Source: Mycolicibacterium hodleri (GTDB lineage: Bacteria; Actinomycetota; Actinomycetes; Mycobacteriales; Mycobacteriaceae). Taken from it: a DNA stretch of 64,000 bases. The translations under genes and the position numbers were made by a program. The notes beneath the pieces were generated by a model, which saw only the letters and a program-made list of their open reading frames with translations, had not been told where the DNA came from and ran no database searches. Numbering within the stretch: the stretch's first letter is position 1; each line of letters begins with the position of its first letter. Of this stretch, positions 37,392 to 48,010 are shown piece by piece. The stretch covers positions 310,001-374,000 of the forward strand of contig NZ_RCZG01000004.1 in NCBI RefSeq assembly GCF_006439015.1, given 5' to 3'.

Positions 37392-38912
37392 CTACTTCAT
37401 GGTCGGGATGGAGAACTCGGCGCCATCCTTGATGCCCGACGGCCACCGCTGGGTTACCGTCTTCACCTTGGTGTAGAAGATGATCGACGCGGGCCCGTGC
37501 TGGTTGAGGTCGCCGAAGCCGGATCGCTTCCAGCCGCCAAAGGTGTGGTATGCCACGGGAACCGGGATCGGCACGTTGACACCGACCATGCCCACCTGTA
37601 CGCGGGAGACGAAGTCACGGGCGGTGTCGCCGTCACGGGTGAAGATGGCGACGCCGTTTCCGTACTCGTGTTCCGACGGCAGCGCCAGTGCTTCTTCGTA
37701 GGTGTCGGCCCTGACGATGCACAGCACCGGCCCGAAGATCTCGTCCTTGTAGATCGACATGTCGGGGGTGACGTGATCGAAAAGGGTGGGACCGATGAAG
37801 TAGCCGCCCTCCAGGCTGGAGTCGCCGAACGTGAGGTCGTCACTGGCACGGTCACGGCCATCGACGACGGCGTCGGCGCCCGCTTCGATGCCCTGGCCGA
37901 TGTAGTCCTTCACCCGAGCCAGCGCCGCCGACGTGATCAACGGGCCGTAGTCGGCCTTCGGGTCCAGGCTGTGGCCGACACGCAACTGGTTGACCCGCTC
38001 GACGAGACGCGCACGCAAGCGGTTGGCCGTCTCTTCGCCAACGGGTACCGCGACGCTGATCGCCATGCAGCGCTCGCCTGCGCTGCCGTAGCCCGCACCG
38101 ATGAGTGCGTCGACGGCCTGGTCGAGGTCGGCGTCGGGCATGACGATCATGTGGTTCTTGGCCCCGCCGAAGCACTGGGCACGCTTACCGTTGGCGGCCG
38201 CCGTCGAGTAGATGTACTGCGCGATGTCGGAGCTGCCGACGAAGCCGACGGCCTGGATGTCGGGGTGGTTCAGGATGGCGTCGACGGCCTCCTTGTCGCC
38301 GTGGACCACCTGGAACACACCCTTGGGCAGACCGGCTTCGAGGAATAGCTCGGCGAGCCGGACCGGAACCGACGGGTCACGCTCGCTGGGCTTGAGGATG
38401 AAGGCGTTGCCGCAGGCGAGGGCGGGCCCGGCCTTCCACAGCGGGATCATCGCGGGGAAGTTGAACGGGGTGATGCCCGCGACGACGCCGAGCGGCTGGC
38501 GCAACGAGTAGACGTCGATGCCTCCGCCGGCACCCTCGGTGTATTCGCCCTTCAGGAGGTGGGGGATGCCGATGGCGAACTCGATGACCTCGATGCCGCG
38601 TTGGATGTCGCCGTGCGAATCGGCGACCGTCTTGCCGTGCTCCAGCGAGAGCAGCCCGGCGAGCTCGTCGGCGTTCTTGTTCACCAGCTCGACGAACTTC
38701 ATCATCACGCGGGCACGCCGCTGCGGGTTCCACGCCGCCCACTCCTTCTGCGCTTCGACTGCGATCGCGACGGCGGCATCGACCTCGTCGAAGTTGGCCA
38801 TGGGAACCAGGGCCTGAACCTCGCCCGTGCTGGGGTTCAGAACGTCTGCGGTGCGGCCGGACTGGCCCTCTTTCCGCCGGCCATCGATGAAGTGCGGGAT
38901 CTGTGTGGTCAT
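37392..38912 (-). CDS. mmsA: Methylmalonate-semialdehyde dehydrogenase (CoA-acylating)
   Basis: 506 residues from MTTQIPHFIDGRRKEGQSGR; a longer frame to 38999 crosses the operator palindrome and is rejected. Aldehyde dehydrogenase fold with nucleophile Cys282 in AGERCMAISVAVPVG, and the MMSDH-type ITPFNFPAMIPLWKAGPALA, VGSSDIAQYIYSTAAANGKR. It converts methylmalonate semialdehyde to propionyl-CoA. First gene of the valine-catabolic operon. Confidence 0.95.
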   Translation of the reverse strand: MTTQIPHFIDGRRKEGQSGRTADVLNPSTGEVQALVPMANFDEVDAAVAIAVEAQKEWAAWNPQRRARVMMKFVELVNKNADELAGLLSLEHGKTVADSHGDIQRGIEVIEFAIGIPHLLKGEYTEGAGGGIDVYSLRQPLGVVAGITPFNFPAMIPLWKAGPALACGNAFILKPSERDPSVPVRLAELFLEAGLPKGVFQVVHGDKEAVDAILNHPDIQAVGFVGSSDIAQYIYSTAAANGKRAQCFGGAKNHMIVMPDADLDQAVDALIGAGYGSAGERCMAISVAVPVGEETANRLRARLVERVNQLRVGHSLDPKADYGPLITSAALARVKDYIGQGIEAGADAVVDGRDRASDDLTFGDSSLEGGYFIGPTLFDHVTPDMSIYKDEIFGPVLCIVRADTYEEALALPSEHEYGNGVAIFTRDGDTARDFVSRVQVGMVGVNVPIPVPVAYHTFGGWKRSGFGDLNQHGPASIIFYTKVKTVTQRWPSGIKDGAEFSIPTMK

Positions 38913-38940
38913 AGCGGCTGTCCTTCGGCGAGAATCACGA

Positions 38941-38960
38941 TTACTAGGACATCCTAGTAA
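38941..38960. promoter_or_regulatory. Operator palindrome upstream of mmsA
   Basis: TTACTAGGACATCCTAGTAA: perfect 9-bp arms around CA, 28 bases from the mmsA start. The form fits a TetR-family dimer. No regulator gene lies beside it in the window; a catabolite-sensing repressor of branched-chain amino acid degradation is the natural guess. Confidence 0.75.
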
Positions 38961-39000
38961 CGGGTTCCGGCCGTTGGCAAGGCGCCAGCGGGCAATCACG

Positions 39001-39753
39001 TCAGCCGAGTGTCGACGGCGCTCCTTCCGGAGCTCTCATCATCTGCAGGCCGAACGCATCGAAGGGGCCGACGTCCAGGAACACCGTCACGGTGGCGATC
39101 GCGCCCGACTCGTCTTCGGTGAGGACGTGCAAGGCGTGCGCACACAGCATCCCGTCGGCACCGAGACGGTAGTCCGCCGCGGCCGCCTGCCCGTTCGCTC
39201 GGATCGCCAGCATGCTCACCTCGCCAGGCCCCCCGAAGGCCCGTGCCGCCAAGAACGCCGTCACCGCGTCGCGCCCGACGAACCACGTCGTCAGCGGTGG
39301 CATCTCGAGTGCAACGTCGGCACGGAGCAGATCCGTCAGGGCGACGACGTCGCCGCGTTCGAACGCCCCGCAGTAGCGGTCGAGCGTGGCACGACGGCGT
39401 TCATCGGAGGGAAGGCTGACGGTGTCCTCCGCGGGCGCGGGCGCGATCGCGCTCAAGTGTGCGCGGGCCCGCTGCATCGCGCTGTTGACTGCAGCCGGGG
39501 TCGTCGACAGCAGCGCGGCGACCTCGGCGGCGCTGAACTGAGCGACCTCGCGCAGGATCAGCACGGCACGCTGGCTCGCCGGGAGCTCCTGCAATGCCGT
39601 CGCGATGGCCAACCGCACCGAGTCTCTGGCGATCACCGTCTCCTCCGGACTCGACCGATCTGGAAGCGGCTCCATCCAGCTGTGCCGATTGGCCCCGGTG
39701 TCGAGCGGGGTGTCCGGATCGGCCGATGCGTCGCCCAGCCCGGCTGGCATCAC
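39001..39753 (-). pseudogene. ECF sigma factor lacking its region 2 (N-terminally truncated)
   Basis: 250 codons. The frame holds the region 3/4 linker (SWMEPLPDRSSPEETVIARD), sigma region 4 (ALQELPASQRAVLILREVAQ; FSAAEVAALLSTTPAAVNSA) and a C-terminal SnoaL-like domain (RRATLDRYCGAFERGDVVAL; MPPLTTWFVGRDAVTAFLAA), the architecture of SigG/SigJ-type ECF41 factors. Sigma region 2, which binds core polymerase and the -10, is absent: upstream in frame only LQTTKARLV precede before the rmlC stop (39781). It therefore looks like a 5'-deleted gene. It could still be expressed from rmlC as a dominant fragment. Confidence 0.75.
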
Positions 39754-39780
39754 CAGCCTGGCCTTCGTGGTTTGGAGTGA

Positions 39781-41402
<1,622 letters not shown>

Positions 41403-42260
41403 CTAGCCGCCGGCCGAGAGCCCCAACGGACCAGCGAGCTCGGCCAGCGTCGGAATCAGGGCGTCCTGGCCACCGAGGACCTGAATGCAGACGTGGTCGG
41501 CGCCTGCCTGGATGTGCTCCTGCAGGCGCTCGGCGATGTCCGCCGGAGTGCCGTGGGCCACGACGGCGTCGATCAGCTTGTCGCTGCCGGGCTTCTGCAC
41601 GTCGGCGTCGGTGAAGCCCAGACGCTTCCAGCTGTTCACGTAATTACTCAGATCGAGGTAGAACTCGACGGTCTGGCGGCCGATCTCGCGGGCCTGCGCC
41701 GCATCTCGAGCGATTACCACCTTGTGCTCCGGTGCGAGGAACACCGCGTTGCCGATCAGCTCGTGGGCTTGCGCGGTGTGCTCGGGCGTCGTGAGGTACG
41801 GGTGCGCTCCGGCGCTACGCTCGGCCGACAGCTTGAGGACCTTGGGGCCGAGCGCCGCAAGCACCCGACGGCTGGTCGGAACACTTGCCGCATCGAGGGC
41901 ATCCAGGTACTCGACCAGGACGTCGTAGGGCTTGCGGTATTCATCGGTGTGCTCTGGATGCCCGATGCCGATGCCGAGCAGGAACCGGCCGGGATGGGCC
42001 TTCTCGATGCGGTGATAGGACGTGGCGACCTCGTCGGCTGATGCCGACCACACGTTGACGATGCCGGTGGCCACCTGCAGCGTCGTCGTCGCCTCGAGGA
42101 GGGGTTCGACGAACGCGAGCTCCGCGGCCGGCGATCCGCCCACCCACACGGCGCCGTATCCCAGTTTCTCGATCTCGACTGCCTGCTCGGGCGTCACCGG
42201 ACCTGCCGTCCAGACACCGAAGCGTCCCAGATTGGGCTTGAGGTCGGATAGATCGGTCAC
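41403..42260 (-). CDS. LLM-class F420-dependent oxidoreductase (copy B)
   Basis: 285 residues of the luciferase-like monooxygenase superfamily, TIGR03620-like. FGVWTAGPVTPEQAVEIEKL, YGAVWVGGSPAAELAFVEPL, TLQVATGIVNVWSASADEVA and FLLGIGIGHPEHTDEYRKPY match that family, whose members use coenzyme F420 in mycobacteria. The substrate is unknown. It is a tandem paralogue of the next gene upstream, 26 bases away. Confidence 0.9.
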   Translation of the reverse strand: MTDLSDLKPNLGRFGVWTAGPVTPEQAVEIEKLGYGAVWVGGSPAAELAFVEPLLEATTTLQVATGIVNVWSASADEVATSYHRIEKAHPGRFLLGIGIGHPEHTDEYRKPYDVLVEYLDALDAASVPTSRRVLAALGPKVLKLSAERSAGAHPYLTTPEHTAQAHELIGNAVFLAPEHKVVIARDAAQAREIGRQTVEFYLDLSNYVNSWKRLGFTDADVQKPGSDKLIDAVVAHGTPADIAERLQEHIQAGADHVCIQVLGGQDALIPTLAELAGPLGLSAGG

Positions 42261-42286
42261 GAAAGTCCCTTCGAGTCAGGAGTGGA

Positions 42287-43132
42287 TCACTGCAGGCCGA
42301 GCGGTCCGGCCAGTTCGGCCAGCGCGGGCACCAGCTTGTCATGACCCGTCAAGACCTGAACCGGAACATGGTCTGCGCCCGCGGCGAGGTGTTCGGAGAG
42401 TCGGGCGGCGATGGCGTCGACGGTGCCGTGGGCCACGACGGCGTCAACCAAAGCGTCACTGCCCGGCTTGGCGATGTCGGAGTCGGTGAACCCGAGCCGC
42501 TTCCAGTTGTTGGTGTAGTTGGCCAGGTTCAGGTAGATCTCCAGCGCCTTGCGGCCGACGGCGCGCGCCCGCTCGGGGTCGGTCGTCAGAACCGCCTTGT
42601 GCTCGGGGGCGAGGAACGCCTCCGGTCCGATGAGTTCGCGCGCCTGCCTGGTGTGTTCGGGCGTGGTCAGGTAGGGGTGAGCGCCCGCGCTGCGGCGGGC
42701 CGACAGCTTGAGCACCTGCGGACCGAGGGCGGCAACGACGCGACGGTCCTTCGGCACGCCGTACTCGTCGAGCTTGTCGAGGTATTCGGTGAGCGCGTCG
42801 TAGGGCTTCTTGTACTCCTGGTGCGCTTCCGGGTGGCCGACGCCAATGCCGAGGAGGAACCGGTTTGGGTAGGCCTCGTCGATGCGGTGGAACGACTCCG
42901 CGACGGGCCCTGCCGCTGCGGTCCAGATGTTGACGATGCCCGTCGCCAGCTGAAGCGTTTCTGTCGCGGCCAGGATCGGCTCCACCCAGTCGAGTTCTGC
43001 AGGCGGTGAGCCACCGGCCCAGATGGCCCCGTAGCCGAGGGCTTCGATCTCGCGCAGTTGCCCGGGAGAAACCTGCTGCCACTGCGAATAGTGACCGAAT
43101 ACGCCGAACGTGCCGAGATCAGGTTTAGTCAT
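42287..43132 (-). CDS. LLM-class F420-dependent oxidoreductase (copy A)
   Basis: 281 residues, the same family as copy B and collinear with it: FGVFGHYSQWQQVSPGQLRE, YGAIWAGGSPPAELDWVEPI, TLQLATGIVNIWTAAAGPVA, FLLGIGVGHPEAHQEYKKPY. The pair arose by tandem duplication. M. tuberculosis has one related gene at this place (Rv3463). Confidence 0.9.
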   Translation of the reverse strand: MTKPDLGTFGVFGHYSQWQQVSPGQLREIEALGYGAIWAGGSPPAELDWVEPILAATETLQLATGIVNIWTAAAGPVAESFHRIDEAYPNRFLLGIGVGHPEAHQEYKKPYDALTEYLDKLDEYGVPKDRRVVAALGPQVLKLSARRSAGAHPYLTTPEHTRQARELIGPEAFLAPEHKAVLTTDPERARAVGRKALEIYLNLANYTNNWKRLGFTDSDIAKPGSDALVDAVVAHGTVDAIAARLSEHLAAGADHVPVQVLTGHDKLVPALAELAGPLGLQ

Positions 43133-43198
43133 GGCTGGGTCAACCCGTCGGGTCGTCGCGCCTATTCCGCCGCGATCACGGTGAGCCGAACCGTCGAC

Positions 43199-44668
43199 TC
43201 AGGCCGGAGCGTCGGCAGGTGCTTCCTCGGGCTTCGGTGCGACCAGTGGCAGCACGATGATGAACCGGGTGTCGCCCGGCTCCGACTCGACGCGGATGTT
43301 GCCGTGGTGCTTCTGGTTGATGATCCGCCACGCGAGGTCGAGGCCGACACCGGTGCCTTCGCCGAAGGCCTTGGTCGTGAAGAACGGTTGGAAGATGCGG
43401 TCGACGTTGTCCATCGGAATGCCAGGGCCGTCATCGCCGATGATGACCTTGATCGCGTCCTCGCCCACGGCGCAGGTGCGAATGGTCAGCGTGCCGTGTC
43501 CCTCCATCGCCTGGACCGCATTGTCGATGACGTTGGTCCACACCTGATTGAGATCGCCTGGATAGCACTGGATTTCGGGCAGCGACATATCCCATTCCTT
43601 GACCAGCTTGACGGGCCCGTCCTTGCCCACCTTCTCGCCGAACATCATGATCGTGCTGCGCAGCAGGTCGTGAACGTTGGCACTCTGATAGGGGGCACGG
43701 TCCATCTGTGAGTATTGCTTTGCGCCCGCCAGCAGCGCCGAGATCCGGCTGCTCGCCTCCGTGATCTCATTCATGCGCAGTTCGGTGTCGATGGTGTACT
43801 TCAGCCAGCCGAGGGCCCCCTGAAGGGAGGCCGAGGCGTCCGCGGCGTCGACCGACGCGGAGATGCGCTCCAACCAATCGGTGTCCAAGCCTGCCTCGAC
43901 GAAGGTGGGCGCGTAGTCCCACGCCCCGGCGATCGCGTGGTCCTCGAGCCAGTCACCGATGAGGTCCTCGCGATCGGACGATTCGAGCGCGGTCAGTTCC
44001 TGCGCCTTGGACTTCGCGACCTGTTCGGCGACCTCTTCCTGAATGGTGACGAGGACCCGTAATCCCTCCGGACTGAACTTGCCGTCGGCGAGCATCGCCA
44101 ACTTGTGGCGCATGCCCGCGACTTTCTCGCGGAGGTCGGACACGGCGCGGCTGGCCGCTGCTGCGGGGTTGTTGAGCTGATGCGTCAGACCGGCCGACAG
44201 TTGTCCTAGCGCCAGCAGCTTCTCGTTCTGGTCCACGATCTGCCGTTGCCGCAATCCGCCCACCTTGAGGCCTTCGAGCAGATGTACCGCCATCGGAAGC
44301 TCCGCCTTGACGAAGTCGCCGAATGCGTGTGCGTCGAGCACGAAGAACTTCGAGGGTTTCGTGACACGAACCGATGACTCGTATACCTGGGGCACACCGG
44401 CGACGAAGGCGCTCCACGCACCGCAGTAGACGCCGCGCTGCGAGGTCCGGTTGGTCTCGAGGTCCGCGCCACCGGAACGCTTCGACATCACCAATTCGCC
44501 CTCGATGAGGACGTAGAAGCACGTCGCCGCCTCACCCTCGATGCAAATGGGCCCCGGCTCGAAACGGGCGAGGTGGCCGTGGGAGCACAGTGACTCCAAC
44601 TGTCTGTCGCTCAGCTTCTCGAAGAGGAACAGCGTGCGCAGTTCGTCGGGCAGACACGTTTCGCCCAT
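43199..44668 (-). CDS. Histidine kinase with N-terminal cyclic-nucleotide-binding-like domain
   Basis: 489 residues. Residues about 10-125 form a cNMP-binding-like barrel (LFLFEKLSDRQLESLCSHGH; GEAATCFYVLIEGELVMSKR). The usual phosphate-binding cassette with its RxR Arg is replaced by SAFVAGVPQVYESSVRV, so cAMP binding is doubtful. The kinase part has His163 in LSAGLTHQLNNPAAAASRAV, the N-box NQVWTNVIDNAVQAM, DDGPGIP and GTGVGLDLAWRI. No transmembrane segment. It is the second gene of an operon, 25 bases after the receiver-oxidoreductase, its obvious phosphotransfer partner. Confidence 0.92.
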   Translation of the reverse strand: MGETCLPDELRTLFLFEKLSDRQLESLCSHGHLARFEPGPICIEGEAATCFYVLIEGELVMSKRSGGADLETNRTSQRGVYCGAWSAFVAGVPQVYESSVRVTKPSKFFVLDAHAFGDFVKAELPMAVHLLEGLKVGGLRQRQIVDQNEKLLALGQLSAGLTHQLNNPAAAASRAVSDLREKVAGMRHKLAMLADGKFSPEGLRVLVTIQEEVAEQVAKSKAQELTALESSDREDLIGDWLEDHAIAGAWDYAPTFVEAGLDTDWLERISASVDAADASASLQGALGWLKYTIDTELRMNEITEASSRISALLAGAKQYSQMDRAPYQSANVHDLLRSTIMMFGEKVGKDGPVKLVKEWDMSLPEIQCYPGDLNQVWTNVIDNAVQAMEGHGTLTIRTCAVGEDAIKVIIGDDGPGIPMDNVDRIFQPFFTTKAFGEGTGVGLDLAWRIINQKHHGNIRVESEPGDTRFIIVLPLVAPKPEEAPADAPA

Positions 44669-44693
44669 TAGGAGAGTCCTTTCGGGGTCATAC

Positions 44694-46394
44694 TCAAGCC
44701 TCGGCCAGGTAGCGGTGCACCAACATCACGGCCATCGACCCTTCGCCGACGGCGGCCGCGACCCGCTTTGCGGATTCCGAGCGCACGTCACCTGCAACGA
44801 ACACACCGGGCACACTTGTTTCCAGATGATGCGGCGGACGTTCGCGATTCCAGCCGCAGACGTCCTTGAGGTCCGGCCCCGCGAGCACGAATCCGCGGTC
44901 GTCGAGGGCCAGGACGCCGTCGAGCCAGTCGGTCCTGGGTGTTGCGCCGATATAGCAGCACATCCGCCCGGCGGACACGGTCGTCCGCTCGCCCGACTGC
45001 CTGTCGAGCAGCACCAAGCCGGAGAGGTGATCGTCCTCGCCGACCGTGTCGACCACCTCGGTGCAGGTTCGGACCTCAATCTTGTCGTTCTGGTCGATCT
45101 GCTCGATCAGGTAGTGCGACATCGACGCCTCCAGCGACGGACCCCGGACGAGCATGGTCACCGACTTGGCCGTCTTGGACATGAACATCGCCGCCTGGCC
45201 CGCGGAGTTCGCGCCGCCGACGATGTAGACGTCCTCGTCCCGGCATTCCTCGGCGTCGGACACCGACGCCCCGTAGTAGACGCCGCGGCCCACGTAGTTG
45301 CAGCCGTCGGGATCCTCGGGATCGCTCCAACAGCCGACGACCTTCAATTCCTGATATTCGACGCCCGTCGCGAGGATGACCGAACGGGCGCCGATGGTGC
45401 TGCCGTCCTCGAATTCGATGGTCGGTGCGGTCTCGCCGACGTGCAGCTTGACCACGTCGCGGGTGGTGATCACCTCGGCGCCGAACCGTTCCGCCTGCCT
45501 GCGGGCTGAATTGGTCAGCTCGGCACCCGAGACGCCGATCGGAAAGCCGAGGTAGTTCTCGATCCGCGAGCTGCGACCGGCCTGTCCGCCGGTCGTGGTG
45601 CGCTCGATGAGCACGGTCTCGAGCCCCTCCGACGCGCCGTACACCGCCGAGGCGAGACCCGCGGGCCCGCCGCCGATGACGGCAAGGTCGTACATCGGCA
45701 ATGACGGCTCCGTCGACAATCCCAGCAGTTCGGCCAGCTGGCCGTCGGCCGGCTCGACGATGGCCTCGCCCTTCTCGGTGATCACGACGGGTAGTTGACG
45801 GCCGTCGAGGCCGGCGGCCTCGAGAAGCTGCATCCCCTTCGGCTCGTCGGCCATGTACGCGCGGAAGGGGAACTGGTTGCGCGCGAGGAACTGGCGCACC
45901 TCCCACGACCGCTGGTTCCAGCGGTGCCCGATCACCTTGGTATAGGGCATCGCCCGGTCGCCGACGGCCCGCCACTCCTCGAGCAGGCCGTCGATTACCG
46001 GGTAGAGCTTCTCCTCGGGTGGATCCCACGGCTTGAGTAGGTAGTGATCGAGATCGACGACGTTGATGGCGTCGATCGCGGCGTGGGTGTCCGCGTAGGC
46101 GGTCAGCAGCACGCGCTTCGCCAGCGGGAAGAGATCCATCGCCTTCTCGAGGAACTCAATACCGCTCATCTGAGGCATCCGGTAATCGGCGACGAGCACC
46201 GCGACGGTCTCACCGCGCAGCTTGAGTTCCTTCAGGGTGGCCAGCGCGTCGGGCCCGCTCTCGGCGCGCACGATGCGATACCGCTCGCCGTAGTGGCGGC
46301 GTAGGTCGCGTGCCACGGCACGCGACACAGCGGGGTCGTCGTCCACGGTGAGGATCACGGGGTTGCGGGCCTGGGGAGTGGGTCCAGTCATCAC
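44694..46394 (-). CDS. Receiver / glutaredoxin-like / thioredoxin-reductase-like fusion
   Basis: 566 residues. Residues 10-130 are a response-regulator receiver (TVDDDPAV; phospho-acceptor Asp70 in VADYRMPQMSG; Lys121 in LLKPW). Residues 152-226 look like a glutaredoxin fold (VIGHRWNQRSWEVRQFLARN; LPVVITEKGEAIVEP) whose CxxC is replaced by N160-x-x-S163. Residues 235-566 are a TrxR-type FAD/NADPH domain: FAD motif IGGGPAGLASA, NADPH motif VGGANSAGQAA, C-terminal GVFVAGDVRSES. Where TrxR has CATC the sequence reads GVYYGASVSDAEEC; Cys355, Cys365 and Cys384 lie nearby. Start GTG 46394 or ATG 46391, behind a CATAAT. Output of a two-component pathway is probably control of flavin activity. Confidence 0.9.
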   Translation of the reverse strand: MMTGPTPQARNPVILTVDDDPAVSRAVARDLRRHYGERYRIVRAESGPDALATLKELKLRGETVAVLVADYRMPQMSGIEFLEKAMDLFPLAKRVLLTAYADTHAAIDAINVVDLDHYLLKPWDPPEEKLYPVIDGLLEEWRAVGDRAMPYTKVIGHRWNQRSWEVRQFLARNQFPFRAYMADEPKGMQLLEAAGLDGRQLPVVITEKGEAIVEPADGQLAELLGLSTEPSLPMYDLAVIGGGPAGLASAVYGASEGLETVLIERTTTGGQAGRSSRIENYLGFPIGVSGAELTNSARRQAERFGAEVITTRDVVKLHVGETAPTIEFEDGSTIGARSVILATGVEYQELKVVGCWSDPEDPDGCNYVGRGVYYGASVSDAEECRDEDVYIVGGANSAGQAAMFMSKTAKSVTMLVRGPSLEASMSHYLIEQIDQNDKIEVRTCTEVVDTVGEDDHLSGLVLLDRQSGERTTVSAGRMCCYIGATPRTDWLDGVLALDDRGFVLAGPDLKDVCGWNRERPPHHLETSVPGVFVAGDVRSESAKRVAAAVGEGSMAVMLVHRYLAEA

Positions 46395-46478
46395 GATTAA
46401 TTATGCGCTGGTCGTCCAGTGGATATCGGACGGATAGAGGGGCTGTAAGCGAACATCCAGGCGGAGGATCCGGCGATT

Positions 46479-46506
46479 TTGGGGAGGGCTGCCCAGCGGG
46501 TACTAT
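46479..46506 (+). promoter_or_regulatory. infA operon promoter
   Basis: TTGGGG (46479-46484), 16-base spacer, TACTAT (46501-46506), 122 bases before infA. The sequence after the -10, TGACCAACGG, resembles that after the secY -10. Confidence 0.6.
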
Positions 46507-46628
46507 TGACCAACGGTGCGGCTTCCGCGCCGACTCTTGCGTGCCCTGTCCTGGAATTTTACCAATCCGGCTCACGTTTTGTAGTCGGAGACGGTGTTTG
46601 CCGCGCCAGATAGGGAATTACGGAGGAC

Positions 46629-46850
46629 ATGGGTAAAAAAGAGGGTGCAATCGAGGTCGAGGGTCGCGTTGTCGAACCCCTACCCAATGCGATGTTCCGC
46701 ATTGAGTTGGAGAACGGCCACAAGGTGCTCGCGCACATCAGCGGCAAGATGCGGCAGCACTACATCCGCATTCTGCCCGAGGATCGCGTCGTCGTGGAGT
46801 TGTCTCCATACGACCTGACCCGGGGCCGCATCGTTTACCGCTACAAGTAA
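46629..46850 (+). CDS. infA: Translation initiation factor IF-1
   Basis: 73 residues, [20 protein letters not shown], the OB-fold IF-1 with [20 protein letters not shown]. It binds the 30S A site during initiation. GGAGG lies before the start. First gene of infA-rpmJ-rpsM-rpsK-rpsD-rpoA-rplQ. Confidence 0.98.
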   Translation: MGKKEGAIEVEGRVVEPLPNAMFRIELENGHKVLAHISGKMRQHYIRILPEDRVVVELSPYDLTRGRIVYRYK

Positions 46851-46875
46851 CTAGACAAGACAGGATCGAATCGCC

Positions 46876-46989
46876 GTGAAGGTGAACCCGAGCGTCAAGC
46901 CCATCTGCGACAAGTGCAGGGTGATCCGTCGGCATCGGCGGGTCATGGTGATTTGCTCCGACCCACGCCACAAACAGCGTCAGGGCTAG
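46876..46989 (+). CDS. rpmJ: 50S ribosomal protein L36 (zinc form)
   Basis: 37 residues from a GTG at 46876: [20 protein letters not shown] and on to HKQRQG. The zinc ligands Cys11, Cys14, Cys27 and His32 are all present, so this is the zinc-dependent form. It is 25 bases after infA. Confidence 0.97.
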   Translation: MKVNPSVKPICDKCRVIRRHRRVMVICSDPRHKQRQG

Positions 46990-47190
46990 TCACGACCGCG
47001 AAAGCGGTTGGTAACACAACTGAATGATGACCTCCCAGTACCACTGAGCAGCAGGCGCGCCAGCGCCATCAAGAAGACGTAGTGGCCGCTCAGCACGCCC
47101 GGCACGGAGGCCGGGCCCCGTTCAAGAGCCTTCGGGCTAGCGGGAACGGACTGGGAACAGACCTCCGCAACGAAAAGGAATCACTGCCTG

Positions 47191-47571
47191 ATGGCACGTC
47201 TACTGGGCGTCGATCTCCCGCGTGACAAGCGCATGGAGATCGCGCTGACCTACATCTACGGCATCGGCCGTACCCGCTCCCAGGAAATCTTGTCGGCCAC
47301 CGGCATCGACTTCGATCTGCGCACCAAGGACCTGACCGACGACCAGGTCTCGCAACTGCGCGACTACATCGAGAGCAACTCCGACATCAAGGTCGAGGGT
47401 GACCTGCGCCGTGAGGTGCAGGCCGACATTCGTCGCAAGATCGAGATCGGCTGCTACCAGGGTCTGCGACACCGTCGCGGCCTGCCGGTGCGTGGCCAGC
47501 GAACCAAGACCAACGCGCGCACCCGCAAGGGCCCGAAGCGCACCATCGCCGGCAAGAAGAAGGCCAGGTAA
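47191..47571 (+). CDS. rpsM: 30S ribosomal protein S13
   Basis: 126 residues, [20 protein letters not shown], with [20 protein letters not shown] and [21 protein letters not shown]13 sits in the 30S head and contacts the P-site tRNA and L5. A 201-base gap after rpmJ contains no gene and could hold another start site. The next gene is 4 bases away. Confidence 0.98.
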   Translation: MARLLGVDLPRDKRMEIALTYIYGIGRTRSQEILSATGIDFDLRTKDLTDDQVSQLRDYIESNSDIKVEGDLRREVQADIRRKIEIGCYQGLRHRRGLPVRGQRTKTNARTRKGPKRTIAGKKKAR

Positions 47572-47575
47572 GTAA

Positions 47576-47995
47576 ATGGCACCCACCAAGAAGACCGGCG
47601 CTGCAGGCCCCAAGAAGGCCCAGAAGACGCGCCGCAAGGAAAAGAAGAACGTCCCGCATGGCGCTGCTCACATCAAGAGCACGTTCAACAACACGATCGT
47701 GTCTATCACCGACCAGCAGGGCAACGTCATCGCCTGGGCATCGTCGGGCCACGTCGGGTTCAAGGGTTCGCGCAAGTCGACCCCGTTCGCCGCGCAGCTG
47801 GCTGCCGAGAACGCTGCCCGCAAGGCGCAGGAACACGGTGTCAAGAAGGTCGACGTGTTCGTGAAGGGCCCGGGTTCGGGCCGCGAGACCGCGATCCGTT
47901 CGCTGCAGGCTGCCGGCCTCGAGGTTGGCGCCATTTCCGACGTCACGCCGCAGCCGCACAATGGCTGCCGTCCGCCCAAGCGGCGCCGGGTCTAG
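47576..47995 (+). CDS. rpsK: 30S ribosomal protein S11
   Basis: 139 residues with the S11 signature [20 protein letters not shown] and the C-terminal [19 protein letters not shown]11 lies on the platform near the exit site and pairs with S7. A Lys-rich N-terminal extension of about 20 residues is present. Confidence 0.98.
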   Translation: MAPTKKTGAAGPKKAQKTRRKEKKNVPHGAAHIKSTFNNTIVSITDQQGNVIAWASSGHVGFKGSRKSTPFAAQLAAENAARKAQEHGVKKVDVFVKGPGSGRETAIRSLQAAGLEVGAISDVTPQPHNGCRPPKRRRV

Positions 47996-48010
47996 AGGAG
48001 ACAAGAGAAA

